A stretch of 64,000 nt of DNA from Kribbella rubisoli (GCF_004217145.1 NZ_SHKR01000011.1:1612001-1676000), one strand, 5' to 3'; positions 52,080-62,351 are shown, counted from the first letter of the stretch. Program-made: numbers and translations. Notes: a model not told the origin generated them from the letters alone.

Positions 52080-55000
52080 GTGCGGTCGGAACAATCAGTA
52101 GTGACACCGGTGTGGCAGCACCGTTCCGCGGTCTGGGTGGGCCGCGTCGTCGTGCTCGCCTCGGTGTGGTCCTTTCTTGCCATTCCGCTGCACATCGGAG
52201 CGCCGATCCTCGTCAAACACGTGGACATGGCGTTCGATTTCGTCGGCATCCCGGCGGGCCACACGTTCTTCTCCGCCGTCTACCTCGCGGTGGTCGGCAG
52301 CGCCTTGCTGCGCGGTAAGCGAGCCGCACTGCTCTGGGTGCTGTGGGTCTTCGAAGCGCTCTGGCTCCTCGGCCTGACCGCTTACATCGCGTTCAGCACC
52401 GTCCGGCTGAGCAGTCCGAGCGGCACCGAGTGGCTGTCCGACCTGGACCGCACCACGGTCCAGGACCTCGAGTGGGCCATCATCCAGTGGGTCGTCGTCG
52501 CCGCCATCATCGTGCTGTTGTGGAAGATCCGCGGCGCTTTCCCGGCCCGCCTCGCCCCCGGTACGCGCCGGCTCGCGGTCGGCGCGCTGGTCTTCGGCAT
52601 GCTGATCTCGATCGCAGTCAGCATCACGCTCACCCAGATCTTCCCGCGGACGCTGAGCGGTCAGCGACAGAAGATCGGCTGGGCGATCATCGCTGCCCTC
52701 GGCCAGTCCCGGAGCAAGCTCGGCGGCCACGAAGGGCACGGCTGGATCGGCCTGTCGGTGGGCGCGATCTCGGCGGCCTCGCTGGTGATCGCGTTCTGGA
52801 TCTTCCTCCGCTCGGTCCAACGCGTCCGGTACCTGACCCAGCCCGAGGAGCTCGAAGTACGGCGGCTCCTGCTGCTGCACGGCGAGCGGGACTCGCTCGG
52901 GTACTTCGCCACCCGCCGCGACAAGGCGGTCGTCTTCTCGCCGGACAACGACGCAGCGATCGCCTACCGCGTGGTCAACGGCGTCAGTCTCGCGAGCGGG
53001 GATCCATTGGGCGATCCGGTCGCGTGGCCGGCCGCGATCCAGCGCTGGCTCGCCGAGGCCCGACGGTACGGCTGGTCCCCCGCCGTCCTGTCCGCGAGCG
53101 AGGAGGCAGCCCACGCGTACGTCGACGCGGGTCTGCGCGCGTTGTCGATGGGTGACGAGGCGATCATCGACGTCGCGGACTTCACGCTCGAGGGCCGGAC
53201 GATGCGCCCGGTGCGGCAGGCGGTGACGCGCGTACAGCGGGCCGGGTACCACGCAGAGGTTGTGCGGCACGGGGACCTGTCGCCGGAGACGTTGTCGCAG
53301 TACGTCCATCTGGCCGAGCGGTGGCGGGGCGCGCGGACCGAGCGTGGGTTCTCGATGGCGCTCGGGCGGCTCGGCGATCAGGCCGATGCCCGGTGCGTGA
53401 TGGTCATCGCGCGGGACGCGGACGGCGTCGTCCGCGGGCTGTTGTCGTTCGTTCCGTGGGGCGTGCGGGGTGTGTCGCTGGACCTGATGCGGCGCGACCC
53501 GGAGTCCGCGAACGGGTTGATGGAGTTCATGGTCACCTCGCTGATCGAGGCGTCCGGCGATCTCGGCATCCACCGGATCTCGCTGAACTTCGCGATGTTC
53601 CGCGAGATCTTCAGCGATGCGGAGCGGGTCGGCGCCGGTCCGGTACTGCGCTTCACCAACGCGCTGCTCACCGGCGCCTCGCGCTTCTGGCAGCTGGAGA
53701 GTCTCTACCAGTCGAACGAAAAATATCTGCCGCGCTGGTCGCCGCGGCTGATGTGCTACTCGCGGGGCGCGTCGCTCGCCCAGGTGGTGCTGGCAGCCGG
53801 TACTGCGGAGGGCTTCCTGCCCGCGCCCCGGCCGTGGACCCGCGTCGACACCGTCGAAACGGCCGAGCGGCACGCGATCATGGCAGCGGACGGGCGCGCG
53901 TTCGCCACCGCCGTGCGCGAGCAGGAGAACGAGCTGCTGCGGCCGGCGTTGCCGGAGCGCAAGCTGACCGAGCAGGAGCAGATCCGGCGGGCGAAGCTCA
54001 CCGAGCTCGTTGCCGCGGGCATCGATCCCTACCCCGTCAGCGTGCCGCGGACCGAGACGCTCGAGCGCGTGCGGGAGCTGTACCCGAACCTGCCGCCGGA
54101 CCATCACACCGATCACCTGGTGTCGGTGACCGGTCGCGTGCTGCGGATGCGGAACCACGGCGGCCTCGCGTTCGCGCAGTTGCAGGACGGGTTGACACAA
54201 CTGCAGGTGATGTTCACGGCCGAGGCGTGCGGCGACGTACCGCTCGAGCAGTGGCGGCGACTCGTCGACATCGGCGACCACGTCAGCGTGACCGGCGAGG
54301 TGGTGACGAGCCGGCGCGGTGAGCTGTCGATCGCGGCGACGTCGTGGGTGATGGCGGCCAAGTGCCTGCATCCGTTGCCGGACAAGCGGAAGGGGTTCAC
54401 CGATCCCGAGGCGCGGGTGCGGCAGCGGCATATCGACCTGGTGATGAACCCGGACTCGCTGCGAATGATGCAGCAGCGCAGTGCCGCCGTACGGGCCATC
54501 CGCAACGGTTTCGAGACCCGCGGGTTCATCGAGGTCGAGACGCCGATGCTGCAGGCGGTGCACGGCGGCGCGAACGCCCGGCCGTTCGCCACCCACATCA
54601 ACGCCTACGACACCGAGCTGTTTCTGCGGATCGCGCCGGAGCTGTTCCTGAAGCGGCTCAGCGTCGGCGGGATGGGCAAGATCTTCGAGCTGAACCGGAA
54701 CTTCCGTAACGAGGGCGCGGACGCGACCCACAACCCGGAGTTCACCTCGGTCGAGGCCTACCAGCCGTACGCCGACTACCACGTGATGCGCGAGCTGACC
54801 CGTGAGCTGCTGATCGAGGCCGCGACCGCGGTCTTCGGCAAGCCGGTGGTACGGCGGGCCGACGGCGAGATCGACATCTCCGGCGAATGGCCCGTCGTCA
54901 CCGTCCACGACGCCGTCGGCCGGGCCGCCGGTGTGGACCTCGATTCGAACACCCCGGTCGAGGAATTGCGAGAGATCTGCGCGGAGCACGGCGTACACAC

Positions 55001-55436
55001 GACGTTCGAGATGTCGGCCGGTGAGCTGGTGCTGGAGCTGTACGACGAGCTCGTGGAGCCGAACACGACGTTCCCGACGTTCTACACCGACTTCCCGCTG
55101 GAGACCTCGCCGCTGACCCGCAACCACCGGACGGATCCGCGGCTGGCCGAGCGCTGGGACCTGGTTGCCTTCGGCGCCGAGATCGGTACGGCGTACTCCG
55201 AGCTGGTCGATCCGGTCGAGCAGCGCCGCCGCCTGACCGAGCAGTCCTTGAAGGCCGCCGCGGGCGATCCCGAAGCGATGTCGCTGGACGAGGACTTCCT
55301 GTCAGCACTCGAGTACGCGATGCCGCCGACCGGCGGTCTGGGCATCGGCGTCGACCGGGTCATGATGATGCTGACGGGCCAGAACATTCGAAGCACGCTG
55401 GCGTTCCCGTTCGTTCGTCCCACCCCTAGGGACTGA
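52080..55436 (+). CDS. lysX: Bifunctional lysylphosphatidylglycerol synthetase / lysyl-tRNA synthetase
   Basis: 1118 aa, matching the fused actinobacterial LysX. The N-terminal MprF-like membrane domain has about six to seven helices (residues 1-260). A DUF2156 transferase domain at about 270-590 transfers lysine from Lys-tRNA to phosphatidylglycerol (AYRVVNGVSLASGDPLGDP near the start). The OB-fold anticodon-binding domain is at about 620-770 and the class II catalytic core to the end, with motif 2 FRNEGADATHNPEFTSVEAY and motif 3 GIGVDRVMMML. It makes a positively charged membrane lipid that protects against cationic peptides, which is noteworthy in a region with two lanthipeptide-type loci. 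Confidence 0.95.
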   Translation: MRSEQSVVTPVWQHRSAVWVGRVVVLASVWSFLAIPLHIGAPILVKHVDMAFDFVGIPAGHTFFSAVYLAVVGSALLRGKRAALLWVLWVFEALWLLGLTAYIAFSTVRLSSPSGTEWLSDLDRTTVQDLEWAIIQWVVVAAIIVLLWKIRGAFPARLAPGTRRLAVGALVFGMLISIAVSITLTQIFPRTLSGQRQKIGWAIIAALGQSRSKLGGHEGHGWIGLSVGAISAASLVIAFWIFLRSVQRVRYLTQPEELEVRRLLLLHGERDSLGYFATRRDKAVVFSPDNDAAIAYRVVNGVSLASGDPLGDPVAWPAAIQRWLAEARRYGWSPAVLSASEEAAHAYVDAGLRALSMGDEAIIDVADFTLEGRTMRPVRQAVTRVQRAGYHAEVVRHGDLSPETLSQYVHLAERWRGARTERGFSMALGRLGDQADARCVMVIARDADGVVRGLLSFVPWGVRGVSLDLMRRDPESANGLMEFMVTSLIEASGDLGIHRISLNFAMFREIFSDAERVGAGPVLRFTNALLTGASRFWQLESLYQSNEKYLPRWSPRLMCYSRGASLAQVVLAAGTAEGFLPAPRPWTRVDTVETAERHAIMAADGRAFATAVREQENELLRPALPERKLTEQEQIRRAKLTELVAAGIDPYPVSVPRTETLERVRELYPNLPPDHHTDHLVSVTGRVLRMRNHGGLAFAQLQDGLTQLQVMFTAEACGDVPLEQWRRLVDIGDHVSVTGEVVTSRRGELSIAATSWVMAAKCLHPLPDKRKGFTDPEARVRQRHIDLVMNPDSLRMMQQRSAAVRAIRNGFETRGFIEVETPMLQAVHGGANARPFATHINAYDTELFLRIAPELFLKRLSVGGMGKIFELNRNFRNEGADATHNPEFTSVEAYQPYADYHVMRELTRELLIEAATAVFGKPVVRRADGEIDISGEWPVVTVHDAVGRAAGVDLDSNTPVEELREICAEHGVHTTFEMSAGELVLELYDELVEPNTTFPTFYTDFPLETSPLTRNHRTDPRLAERWDLVAFGAEIGTAYSELVDPVEQRRRLTEQSLKAAAGDPEAMSLDEDFLSALEYAMPPTGGLGIGVDRVMMMLTGQNIRSTLAFPFVRPTPRD

Positions 55437-55485
55437 CGGGTACCCTTGCTGCTTCAGGGGTGAGGGGCGACCTGGGGGGTTGGGG

Positions 55486-56403
55486 ATGAGGCGCTGGGCT
55501 GCGCTGTGTGTCGGGGTGGGACTGCTGGCGGGATGCGCCGCGAAGCCGGGGCCTTCGCCGACTGCTCCGTCGTCGGCTTCGGGCAGTGCTGTGCCGGCGC
55601 CGGCCTCGTCCGTTCCACCTGCGGGCCCGTTGGGTACGGCGGCGTACCAGGCCGAACTGACGCGGATCGACAAGGTGCTGGCCGGACCGGCATCGCGGCT
55701 GACGCGCGTCCGCACGGCCGAGGGACTGAGTGACGCCATGAATACGCTGGCGGAGACCTTCAACACGGTCTCGGTGCGGCTGGCCGCGATCAAGGTGACC
55801 TCGCGACTCGACGCAGCACACTCCTTGCTCCAGGTACGGATCGGCGTGGCCGCTACCCAGCTGACCGGCCTGGCGGACGAGACCGAGGACGACGCGCGGT
55901 GCGGAGGCGTCGCGTACACCTCGCAGAACGTCCAGCGTCAACTGCGCACGAATCTCGGCTCCGCCCTCGCTCTGCTGCAACAGCTCAAGCTGACCTTCGG
56001 CACGACGCTACCCAACCCCGGTCCCGCGCCGAAGGAGATGCGCCCGGACAGCGGCGACGTCCTGGTACGGCGGGGTCCGGACGGAACGGGACAGCTCAAG
56101 ATCACGAACGGTACGGCGAAGGACGTCGCGGTCTCGATCGTCACCGACGGCCAGCCGCCCGGCCGCCCGCAGGTCATGATCTACATCCGGGCGACCAAGA
56201 CCACCACCGTGAAGGAGATCGGCGGCGCGTACCACCTCTACTTCAAGAGCGGCACCGACTGGGACGCGGACACCCGCAAGTTCCGCGCCGACTGCGCCTT
56301 CAAGAAGTTCGACCAGACCTTCGGCCGCAACCAGGGCTGGCAGGTGAACCTCCAGCCGATGCGCGGCGGCAACGCCGACACCACCGAAGTCGAGGCGTAC
56401 TAA
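55486..56403 (+). CDS. Hypothetical lipoprotein
   Basis: 305 aa. Signal peptide with lipobox LLAGC (Cys17), then a Ser/Pro-rich linker to residue 50. The rest has no recognised domain: a helical part (about 55-160) that includes two Cys-containing segments, and a C-terminal beta-rich part (KITNGTAKDVAVSIVTDGQP, IYIRATKTTTVKEI) that could form an Ig-like or DUF fold. Start ATG 55486. Its 3' end touches the convergent Thr/Pro-rich gene with a four-base overlap. Confidence 0.75.
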   Translation: MRRWAALCVGVGLLAGCAAKPGPSPTAPSSASGSAVPAPASSVPPAGPLGTAAYQAELTRIDKVLAGPASRLTRVRTAEGLSDAMNTLAETFNTVSVRLAAIKVTSRLDAAHSLLQVRIGVAATQLTGLADETEDDARCGGVAYTSQNVQRQLRTNLGSALALLQQLKLTFGTTLPNPGPAPKEMRPDSGDVLVRRGPDGTGQLKITNGTAKDVAVSIVTDGQPPGRPQVMIYIRATKTTTVKEIGGAYHLYFKSGTDWDADTRKFRADCAFKKFDQTFGRNQGWQVNLQPMRGGNADTTEVEAY

Positions 56404-57023
56404 AGCCCTAGCTTGTCCAGGAGGCCGCCGAGGAGACCGCCGAGGCCGCCCCCACCCTGGTTGTCCGGGTCGTCGGGAGTGGTGGGCGGGCTGGTCGGGG
56501 TGCTGCTGGTCGGCGGCGGCTCGGTCGGGGTGGACGTCGTCGGTCGCTCGCTGGGCACGCTGGTCGGGCGGCTACTCGGGTGAGCGCTCGGCACCGTGGT
56601 CGGCGCCGTCGGCGGCACGGTCGGTGGCCGCTCGGTCACCACAGTCGTCGGCCCGGTCGACTCCACGATCTGCGGGGTCGGCGTACCGGCCGTGATCGCG
56701 GGATAGCCCGTCGTCGTGAGGCCGGTCGGCAGCAGGATCTCACCCGGCTTGATTGCTGTCGGCAACTGCGTCGGTACGGCGCTGGGCGTCGCACCCGAGG
56801 ACGGCGACGCCGTGCGCGGGATGGCCGGCAGGTTCTGCGTCGGTCGACCGGGCTCGATCCCCGCGACCGGACTGGCGGGCTGCGGACCGCGACTCCAGGA
56901 CGAGAGCAGACCGAGCGCGACGCAGCCGAGCAGCAGTACGCCGACGCCGGCGGCGGCCTGACGACGGCGCCGCGGGTTCTGCCAGGGCGGGCGGCGGGAT
57001 GCCGTGGCAGAGATGGGTCTCAC
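56400..57023 (-). CDS. Membrane-anchored Thr/Pro-rich protein
   Basis: 207 aa. A basic cytoplasmic N-terminus (RRPPWQNPRRRRQ) is followed by one membrane helix (about residues 24-42) and a long extracytoplasmic Thr/Pro/Ser-rich region, ending in a Gly/Leu repeat GGGGLGGLLGGLLDKLGL. There is no catalytic domain; a cell-wall-spanning or structural role is possible. The GTG start has TAATCT nine bases upstream. Confidence 0.65.
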   Translation of the reverse strand: MRPISATASRRPPWQNPRRRRQAAAGVGVLLLGCVALGLLSSWSRGPQPASPVAGIEPGRPTQNLPAIPRTASPSSGATPSAVPTQLPTAIKPGEILLPTGLTTTGYPAITAGTPTPQIVESTGPTTVVTERPPTVPPTAPTTVPSAHPSSRPTSVPSERPTTSTPTEPPPTSSTPTSPPTTPDDPDNQGGGGLGGLLGGLLDKLGL

Positions 57024-57154
57024 AAGTCCCGGAGATTATCGGTCGAAGAGTCGATTCAAACAGCCCTTGGAAGAAATTCCACGAAAGAACTTCATATTCC
57101 AGTAATTACGAACCGTCTACGCAACCGTAGGAATGCAGTGCGTTAGCTGATTGC

Positions 57155-57985
57155 TCAGATCAAGGTCTGCAGGCCGATGACCGACAGCAGCCGGAGCTTT
57201 TCGGCCGCCTCCGTATTCGGCGCCGCGGTGTACACGACCATGCGCAGATCGCTGCCCGGGACCGCGAGCACGTCACAGTCGATCGTGAACTCACCGACCT
57301 CCGGATGCCGGATGGTCTTCCGCTCGGACCGATGGAACCCGACGATCGGCTGGTCCCACAGCCGCGCGAATTCCTCGTCCCGGGCGCGGAGCTCGTCGAT
57401 CAGCGCCCGCAGCTCGGCATCGTGCGGGTACCGCGCGAGCGACGCCCGCAGATCCGTCACCATCGCGATCCGGAAGTCCCGCTGCTGCTCCGGCGTCTGT
57501 ACGACGCGATCGCCGGGCGACACGAAGTGCCGGTAGATGATGTTGCGGTCCCGCCCGCGCCACTCGGACGGGTCGCCGATCACGGCGGCGAACAGCGGGT
57601 TCCAGGTGATGATCGTCCAGGCGGCGTCGCACACGCACAGCGGGGCGCCGTCGAGCTGATCCACGATCCGCTGCACACCGGGCGGGATGTACGCCGACAG
57701 CCGCCCGGGCGACGGCTCGACCTCGCCCGCGAGCACGAACAGATGGTTGCGCTCGGCATCGGACAGCCTGAGCGCCCGGGCCAGCGCGGTCAGCACCTGC
57801 GCGGACGGCGAGTCCGACCGGCCCTGCTCGAGCCGGACGATGTAGTCGACCGACAACCCGGCGAGCTGGGCCAGCTCCTCGCGCCGCAGCCCCGGCGCGC
57901 GTCGCTTCCCGCCTGCAGGCAGTCCGACCTGCTCCGGGGTCACCCGATCGCGCCAGGCGTGCAGCGTCCTACCGAGCTCAGCCAT
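57155..57985 (-). CDS. XRE family regulator with MmyB-like ligand-binding domain
   Basis: 276 aa. The N-terminal XRE HTH (GLRREELAQLAGLSVDYIVR, about residues 32-51, then LEQGRSDSPS) is followed by an MmyB-like PAS-related domain: LDGAPLCVCDAAWTIITWNP, then HPEVGEFTIDCDVLAVPGSD and LRMVVYTAAPNTEAAEKL. Proteins of this family usually repress a divergent short-chain dehydrogenase, and exactly that gene lies 102 bp away on the other strand. An AT-rich 130-bp gap separates it from the Thr/Pro-rich gene. Confidence 0.9.
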   Translation of the reverse strand: MAELGRTLHAWRDRVTPEQVGLPAGGKRRAPGLRREELAQLAGLSVDYIVRLEQGRSDSPSAQVLTALARALRLSDAERNHLFVLAGEVEPSPGRLSAYIPPGVQRIVDQLDGAPLCVCDAAWTIITWNPLFAAVIGDPSEWRGRDRNIIYRHFVSPGDRVVQTPEQQRDFRIAMVTDLRASLARYPHDAELRALIDELRARDEEFARLWDQPIVGFHRSERKTIRHPEVGEFTIDCDVLAVPGSDLRMVVYTAAPNTEAAEKLRLLSVIGLQTLI

Positions 57986-58087
57986 GCCCCCAGTATTCCG
58001 CGCTCGCTCCCTGACAGCCTGGTACTGCCATTCCCTAGGACATTGCGGGTACTACCTGCGCGATGCCCACGGCGGGAGGGTGAAGCC

Positions 58088-58780
58088 ATGACCACGACAC
58101 TCATCACCGGGGCGAACAGAGGCCTCGGATACGAAACCGCCAGGCAGCTGATCGCGGCCGGCCACACTGTCTACCTCGGCGCCCGCGACCCGGAACGCGG
58201 CAAGCAGGCCGCCGCCGACCTCGGAGCGGAGTACCTGCAGTTGGACGTCACGAGCGACGAGTCCGTCGACGCGGCTGCGCAACAGCTGGACGCGCTCGAC
58301 GTACTGATCAACAACGCCGGCATCCCGGGACCGCGCACGGAGATCCGGGATCTGACCGCCGACGTCTTCCGTGAGGTTTTCGAGCTGAACGTGTACGGCC
58401 CGGTGCGGATGATCCACCGCTTCCTGCCGTTGCTGGAGCGCAGCGACAACCCGGTGATCGTGAACGTCTCCAGCGGCCTCGGCTCGATCGCCACTGCCGT
58501 GGATCCGGACGTGGCGACCAACGTGCCCGTCTGGGTGCCCGCCCCGGCGTACGGCTCCTCGAAGGCGGCACTCAACATGCTGACGGTGCAGTACGCGCAC
58601 CAGCTGCCGAACCTGCGGATCAACACCGTCGACCCGGGCTACACCGCGACCGACTTCAACGGCCACAGCGGTTATCAGACCGTCGAGGAGGGCGCGGAGA
58701 TCATCGCCCGCCTCGCGCAGATCGATCAGACCGGGCCGACTGCGAAGTACCTCAGCCTGCACGGCACCGTCGCCTGGTGA
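58088..58780 (+). CDS. Short-chain dehydrogenase/reductase
   Basis: 230 aa. Classical SDR: cofactor motif TGANRGLG (residues about 6-13), NNAG at about 76-79, catalytic Ser in NVSSGLGS, and YGSSK for Tyr and Lys (about 158-162). It oxidises or reduces a small carbonyl compound with NAD(P)H. It has a GGGAGGGTGAAG ribosome-binding region before the ATG and is divergent from the XRE/MmyB regulator, which is its presumed repressor. Confidence 0.92.
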   Translation: MTTTLITGANRGLGYETARQLIAAGHTVYLGARDPERGKQAAADLGAEYLQLDVTSDESVDAAAQQLDALDVLINNAGIPGPRTEIRDLTADVFREVFELNVYGPVRMIHRFLPLLERSDNPVIVNVSSGLGSIATAVDPDVATNVPVWVPAPAYGSSKAALNMLTVQYAHQLPNLRINTVDPGYTATDFNGHSGYQTVEEGAEIIARLAQIDQTGPTAKYLSLHGTVAW

Positions 58781-58792
58781 CCGGAACAGCGA

Positions 58793-60166
58793 TCAGCACT
58801 CGATGACGTTGACGGCCAGGCCGCCGCGGGACGTCTCCTTGTACTTGATCTTCATGTCGGCACCGGTCTCGCGCATCGTCTTGATGACCTTGTCGAGCGT
58901 GACCACGTGGACGCCGTCGCCGTGCATCGCCATCCGGGCCGCGTTGATCGCCTTCACCGAGGCCATCGCGTTCCGCTCGATGCACGGGATCTGGACCAGG
59001 CCGCCGACCGGGTCACAGGTCAGCCCGAGGTTGTGCTCCATCGCGATCTCGGCGGCGTTCTCGACCTGTTGCGGCGTACCGCCGAGGACCTCGCACAGAC
59101 CGGCGGCGGCCATGGAGCAGGCCGATCCGACCTCGCCCTGGCAGCCGACCTCGGCGCCGGAGATGGACGCGTTCTCCTTGTAAAGCACGCCGATCGCCGC
59201 GGCCGTCAGCAGGAACCGGACAGCACCGTCCTCGGTCGAACCCGGCACGAAGCGGCGGTAGTAGTGCAGTACGGCGGGAATGATGCCCGCGGCACCGTTC
59301 GTCGGCGCGGTGACGATCCGGCCGCCGGACGCGTTCTGCTCGTTGACCGCGAGCGCGAACAGGTTGACCCAGTCCATCACTTTGAGCGGATCCACCGACC
59401 AAGGATCCTGGGTGAGCTTCGTGTGCAGCGCGTGGGCCCGGCGCGGCACCTTGAGACCGCCGGGCAGGATGCCTTCGGTCTCACAGCCCTCGCGGACGCA
59501 GTCCTGCATCACCTGCCAGATGTGCAGCAGGCCGTCGCGGATCTCCTCCTCGGTCCGCCAGGCCAGCTCGTTCGCGAGCATCACCTCGCTGATCGACAGC
59601 TGCGACTCCCGGCACCGCTCGAGCAGCTCCGCGCCGGTCGTGAACGGGTACTTCAGGGGGGTCGTGTCCAGCACGATCCGGTCGCCCGCCGCGGCGTTCT
59701 CGTCGACGACGAATCCGCCGCCGACCGAGTAGTACGTGCGCTCCCGCAGTACTGCGCCGGTCGCGTCGCGGGCGATGAAGATCATCCCGTTCGGGTGGTA
59801 CGGGAGGGCTTTGCGGCGGTGCATGACCAGATCGGTGTTCTCGTCGAACGCGATCTCGTGCTCGCCGGCCAGCACGATCCGGCCGCGCTCGCGGATCGTC
59901 TCGACCCGGGCGTCGACGGAGTGCGTGACGACGGTCTCGGGGTCGGCGCCCTCGAGGCCGAGCAGGACCGCCTTGTTGCTGCCGTGACCGTGCCCGGTCG
60001 CGCCGAGCGAGCCGAACAGCTGGGCATAGACGGTCGCCGTCGCGGCCAGCAGGCCGTCGTCGGCGAGGCCGAGTGCAAAGGTGCGGGCGGCACGCATCGG
60101 TCCCACGGTGTGGGAGCTCGACGGGCCGATCCCGATACTGAACAGGTCGAAGACGCTGATCGCCAT
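58793..60166 (-). CDS. sdaA: L-serine dehydratase (iron-sulfur, single chain)
   Basis: 457 aa, fused alpha and beta domains. It begins [20 protein letters not shown], the signature of this family. [20 protein letters not shown] and [14 protein letters not shown] contain the Cys residues that coordinate the oxygen-labile 4Fe-4S cluster. It converts L-serine to pyruvate and ammonia. A glycine riboswitch lies in its 5' leader. That makes sense because glycine is converted to serine by GlyA, so surplus glycine should call for serine disposal. Confidence 0.94.
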   Translation of the reverse strand: MAISVFDLFSIGIGPSSSHTVGPMRAARTFALGLADDGLLAATATVYAQLFGSLGATGHGHGSNKAVLLGLEGADPETVVTHSVDARVETIRERGRIVLAGEHEIAFDENTDLVMHRRKALPYHPNGMIFIARDATGAVLRERTYYSVGGGFVVDENAAAGDRIVLDTTPLKYPFTTGAELLERCRESQLSISEVMLANELAWRTEEEIRDGLLHIWQVMQDCVREGCETEGILPGGLKVPRRAHALHTKLTQDPWSVDPLKVMDWVNLFALAVNEQNASGGRIVTAPTNGAAGIIPAVLHYYRRFVPGSTEDGAVRFLLTAAAIGVLYKENASISGAEVGCQGEVGSACSMAAAGLCEVLGGTPQQVENAAEIAMEHNLGLTCDPVGGLVQIPCIERNAMASVKAINAARMAMHGDGVHVVTLDKVIKTMRETGADMKIKYKETSRGGLAVNVIEC

Positions 60167-60249
60167 CGTGTGGAGGTTCCTTCCGGTCGCCGTTGACCGT
60201 TTGGTGTCCTCCCCGCTCTGTCAGGCAGATGCCTTCCAGAGGTGCCTCG

Positions 60250-60361
60250 CCCGTGCGGTGAAGGTGCCTGAGAGATTCTTGGGGAGAGTTGCTCCTACGG
60301 CGCCCGGTTCCAGGGTGTGTCTCGGGAGACACACCCTTAGGCCGGGTCTCTCCCGCACGGG
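60250..60361 (-). ncRNA. Glycine riboswitch aptamer
   Basis: Read on the minus strand the element is closed by a perfect 9-bp P1 (CCCGTGCGG at 60361-60353 with CCGCACGGG at 60258-60250). Inside are the conserved blocks GGGAGAG, a long hairpin GGGTGTGTCTC...GACACACCC (60313-60336), GCCGTAGGAGCAA and AATCTCTCAGGCA. These match the glycine aptamer consensus. One aptamer is clear; the 83 bases to the sdaA start contain CTCTG...CAGAG and GGCATCTGCC pairings, which may be the expression platform or a degenerate second aptamer. Confidence 0.88.
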
Positions 60362-60518
60362 TTCATGCGGCTGTTGTATTGACTGACGGTCTGGACGGTA
60401 CGGCGGTCCGCCCGCCAACGTCAATCCAGCGACCCCAGTGAGCCCCGATGCCGCGATCGGGGTCACGCGGGGCTCGTCCCTGATGCCGTCAGCAAGCGAT
60501 TGCCGAAGGATCGTTCGC

Positions 60519-61928
60519 ATGATGTTCATCCGACGCGCCCTGGCCGGCGCTGTAGTACTCGGCGTCGCAGCTGCTGGGCTGACGACGACCGCCTCTGCTG
60601 GTCCCAGCCGCGTGCGCTGGGCCGATTGCACACCGGAAGGGCACGACGATCCCGCTCTGGTGCAGGGCTCGCAGTGCGCGACGCTCCGACTGCCTGTCGA
60701 TTGGCGGAACCCGGACGGGCCGACCTTCGACCTCTCCATTGCCCGCCGTACTGCGAAGGGCAAGCGAGTCGGCGTGCTGGTGTTCGGACCGGGCGGGCCA
60801 GGGGACTCCGGGGTCGACAGGATCAAGACCGGCATGACGCGGTTCAGTGCGGACCTGCAGGACCGGTTCGACATCGTCAGCTTCGACCCGCGAGGCATTG
60901 CGCGGAGCAATCCGGTGCAGTGCTCGGCCGCGCTGCTCGCGAAGCAGCCCTCGCCGATCATCACGAGCACGGCCGAGTTCACCGCGACGATCAGCTACAA
61001 CCGGCAGCTCACCACGGACTGCCGCGAGCACACCGGTCCGCTGTACGACCACATCGACACCTGGCAGACAGTCCGCGACCTCGACGCAATACGCCGTGCG
61101 CTCGGTGAGTCCACTATCTCGTTCCACGGCAGCTCGTACGGGACGCTGCTCGGAGCGCAGTACGCCGAGACGTATCCGAACCGGGTCCGCGCGATGGTGG
61201 TGGAGAGCGTGATCGACCACGGCTCACCGACGACGAAGTCGTTCCTCGACGTCCAGGCGGCCGCCGCTCAGGACTCGTTCGACGAGTTCGTGAAGTGGTG
61301 TGACGCGTCGGCAAGCTGCGCACTGCACGGGCAGGACATTCACGCGCTGTGGGCTGGGCTGCTGGCTCGGTCGGGCGATCCGTTCAAGCTGAGCTTCCAG
61401 GTGTTCAGACTGCTCTACGACCCGGAGTGGAGGGTGCTGGCTCAGACGTTGAAGGATCTCGAGACTCCGGCAGCTGCCGCCGTCCCGAGTGGACTCGCCC
61501 AGAACCCGTTGGCGGTGTTCTGCCAGGACTGGAACCTTCCGGTCAAGGACTACCGCGAGTACGCCGCCCATCTGCAGCGGCTGGCCCGGAACAACCAGGA
61601 CATGCGCTACCCGGGTCAGCTGATGGCGGTGTCGATGTGTCTCGGTGCTCCGAAGGCGAACAACCCGCAGCACGTGCTGGACGTCCACGGGCTCAAGACG
61701 CCGGTGCTGCTCGCCAACGCGATCCACGACCCGGCCACGCCGTACAGGATGGCGCAGAGCGTGCAGCGTCAGCTCGGCCGCTCCGGAGTGCTGCTCACGT
61801 ACGACGGCTGGGGACACGGGAGCTACAACTCGAGCCCGTGCATGCAGAGCACGATCGACAACTACCTGATCGCGCGCGAGGTACCGAGGCGCGGCAGCAG
61901 CTGCGCCGCCGTACCGCCGGTCGGCTGA
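60519..61928 (+). CDS. Secreted alpha/beta hydrolase, tripeptidyl aminopeptidase-like
   Basis: 469 aa. Signal peptide, residues about 1-28 (TTTASA-G). The alpha/beta-hydrolase core has GPGGPGDSG (oxyanion region), nucleophile Ser in FHGSSYGTLLG, Asp in NAIHDPATP and His in DGWGHGSY; the C-terminal segment is the TAP-like domain. Related streptomycete enzymes release tripeptides from extracellular peptides. ATG 60519 follows AAGGA by about eight bases. It is divergent from sdaA, but the riboswitch acts only on the sdaA strand. Confidence 0.87.
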   Translation: MMFIRRALAGAVVLGVAAAGLTTTASAGPSRVRWADCTPEGHDDPALVQGSQCATLRLPVDWRNPDGPTFDLSIARRTAKGKRVGVLVFGPGGPGDSGVDRIKTGMTRFSADLQDRFDIVSFDPRGIARSNPVQCSAALLAKQPSPIITSTAEFTATISYNRQLTTDCREHTGPLYDHIDTWQTVRDLDAIRRALGESTISFHGSSYGTLLGAQYAETYPNRVRAMVVESVIDHGSPTTKSFLDVQAAAAQDSFDEFVKWCDASASCALHGQDIHALWAGLLARSGDPFKLSFQVFRLLYDPEWRVLAQTLKDLETPAAAAVPSGLAQNPLAVFCQDWNLPVKDYREYAAHLQRLARNNQDMRYPGQLMAVSMCLGAPKANNPQHVLDVHGLKTPVLLANAIHDPATPYRMAQSVQRQLGRSGVLLTYDGWGHGSYNSSPCMQSTIDNYLIAREVPRRGSSCAAVPPVG

Positions 61929-61931
61929 AGG

Positions 61932-62159
61932 TCAGACCGGTACGCCGGTGACTTCGAGGACGCGGTCGAGCTGGTCCCCGCGGACCAGCCGGCCCGTCAT
62001 CAACCGGAGCTCGCTGCAGGCGGTCTCGAGCGCCTGCGCCTGGGTCCGGCAGTTGTCGACGAACCAGAACGGATCGTCGGGCTGCGGATCATCGGCGTCG
62101 TCGATGTCGGCGTACCAGTGCCGACTGCCGTAGTGCACTACTCGCACCCGTAGATTCAT
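61932..62159 (-). CDS. Small hypothetical protein
   Basis: 75 aa (MNLRVRVVHYGSRHWYADID ...), soluble, with an acidic middle (DDADDPQPDDPFWF) and helical C-terminus. The start ATG is the only good one. The stop is four bases from the stop of the convergent peptidase gene. Coding character and length support a gene, but I do not recognise a family. Confidence 0.5.
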   Translation of the reverse strand: MNLRVRVVHYGSRHWYADIDDADDPQPDDPFWFVDNCRTQAQALETACSELRLMTGRLVRGDQLDRVLEVTGVPV

Positions 62160-62351
62160 GATGACTACTCCCCGTACCCAGGGATACTGGGTCCCCCCTG
62201 GTCCCAGTCGGGGCCGCCTCGGCCTGGCGCGTGGTACGCGGCCCCCCACTAGCCACGCGCCCGGCCGAGTTCGACCCTCCCCCGCTCTGTACATCGTGCT
62301 GGGCGGGCGAGTGTTACCGATTGTGACGCTTAATTTTGAGCGATCGCTTGA

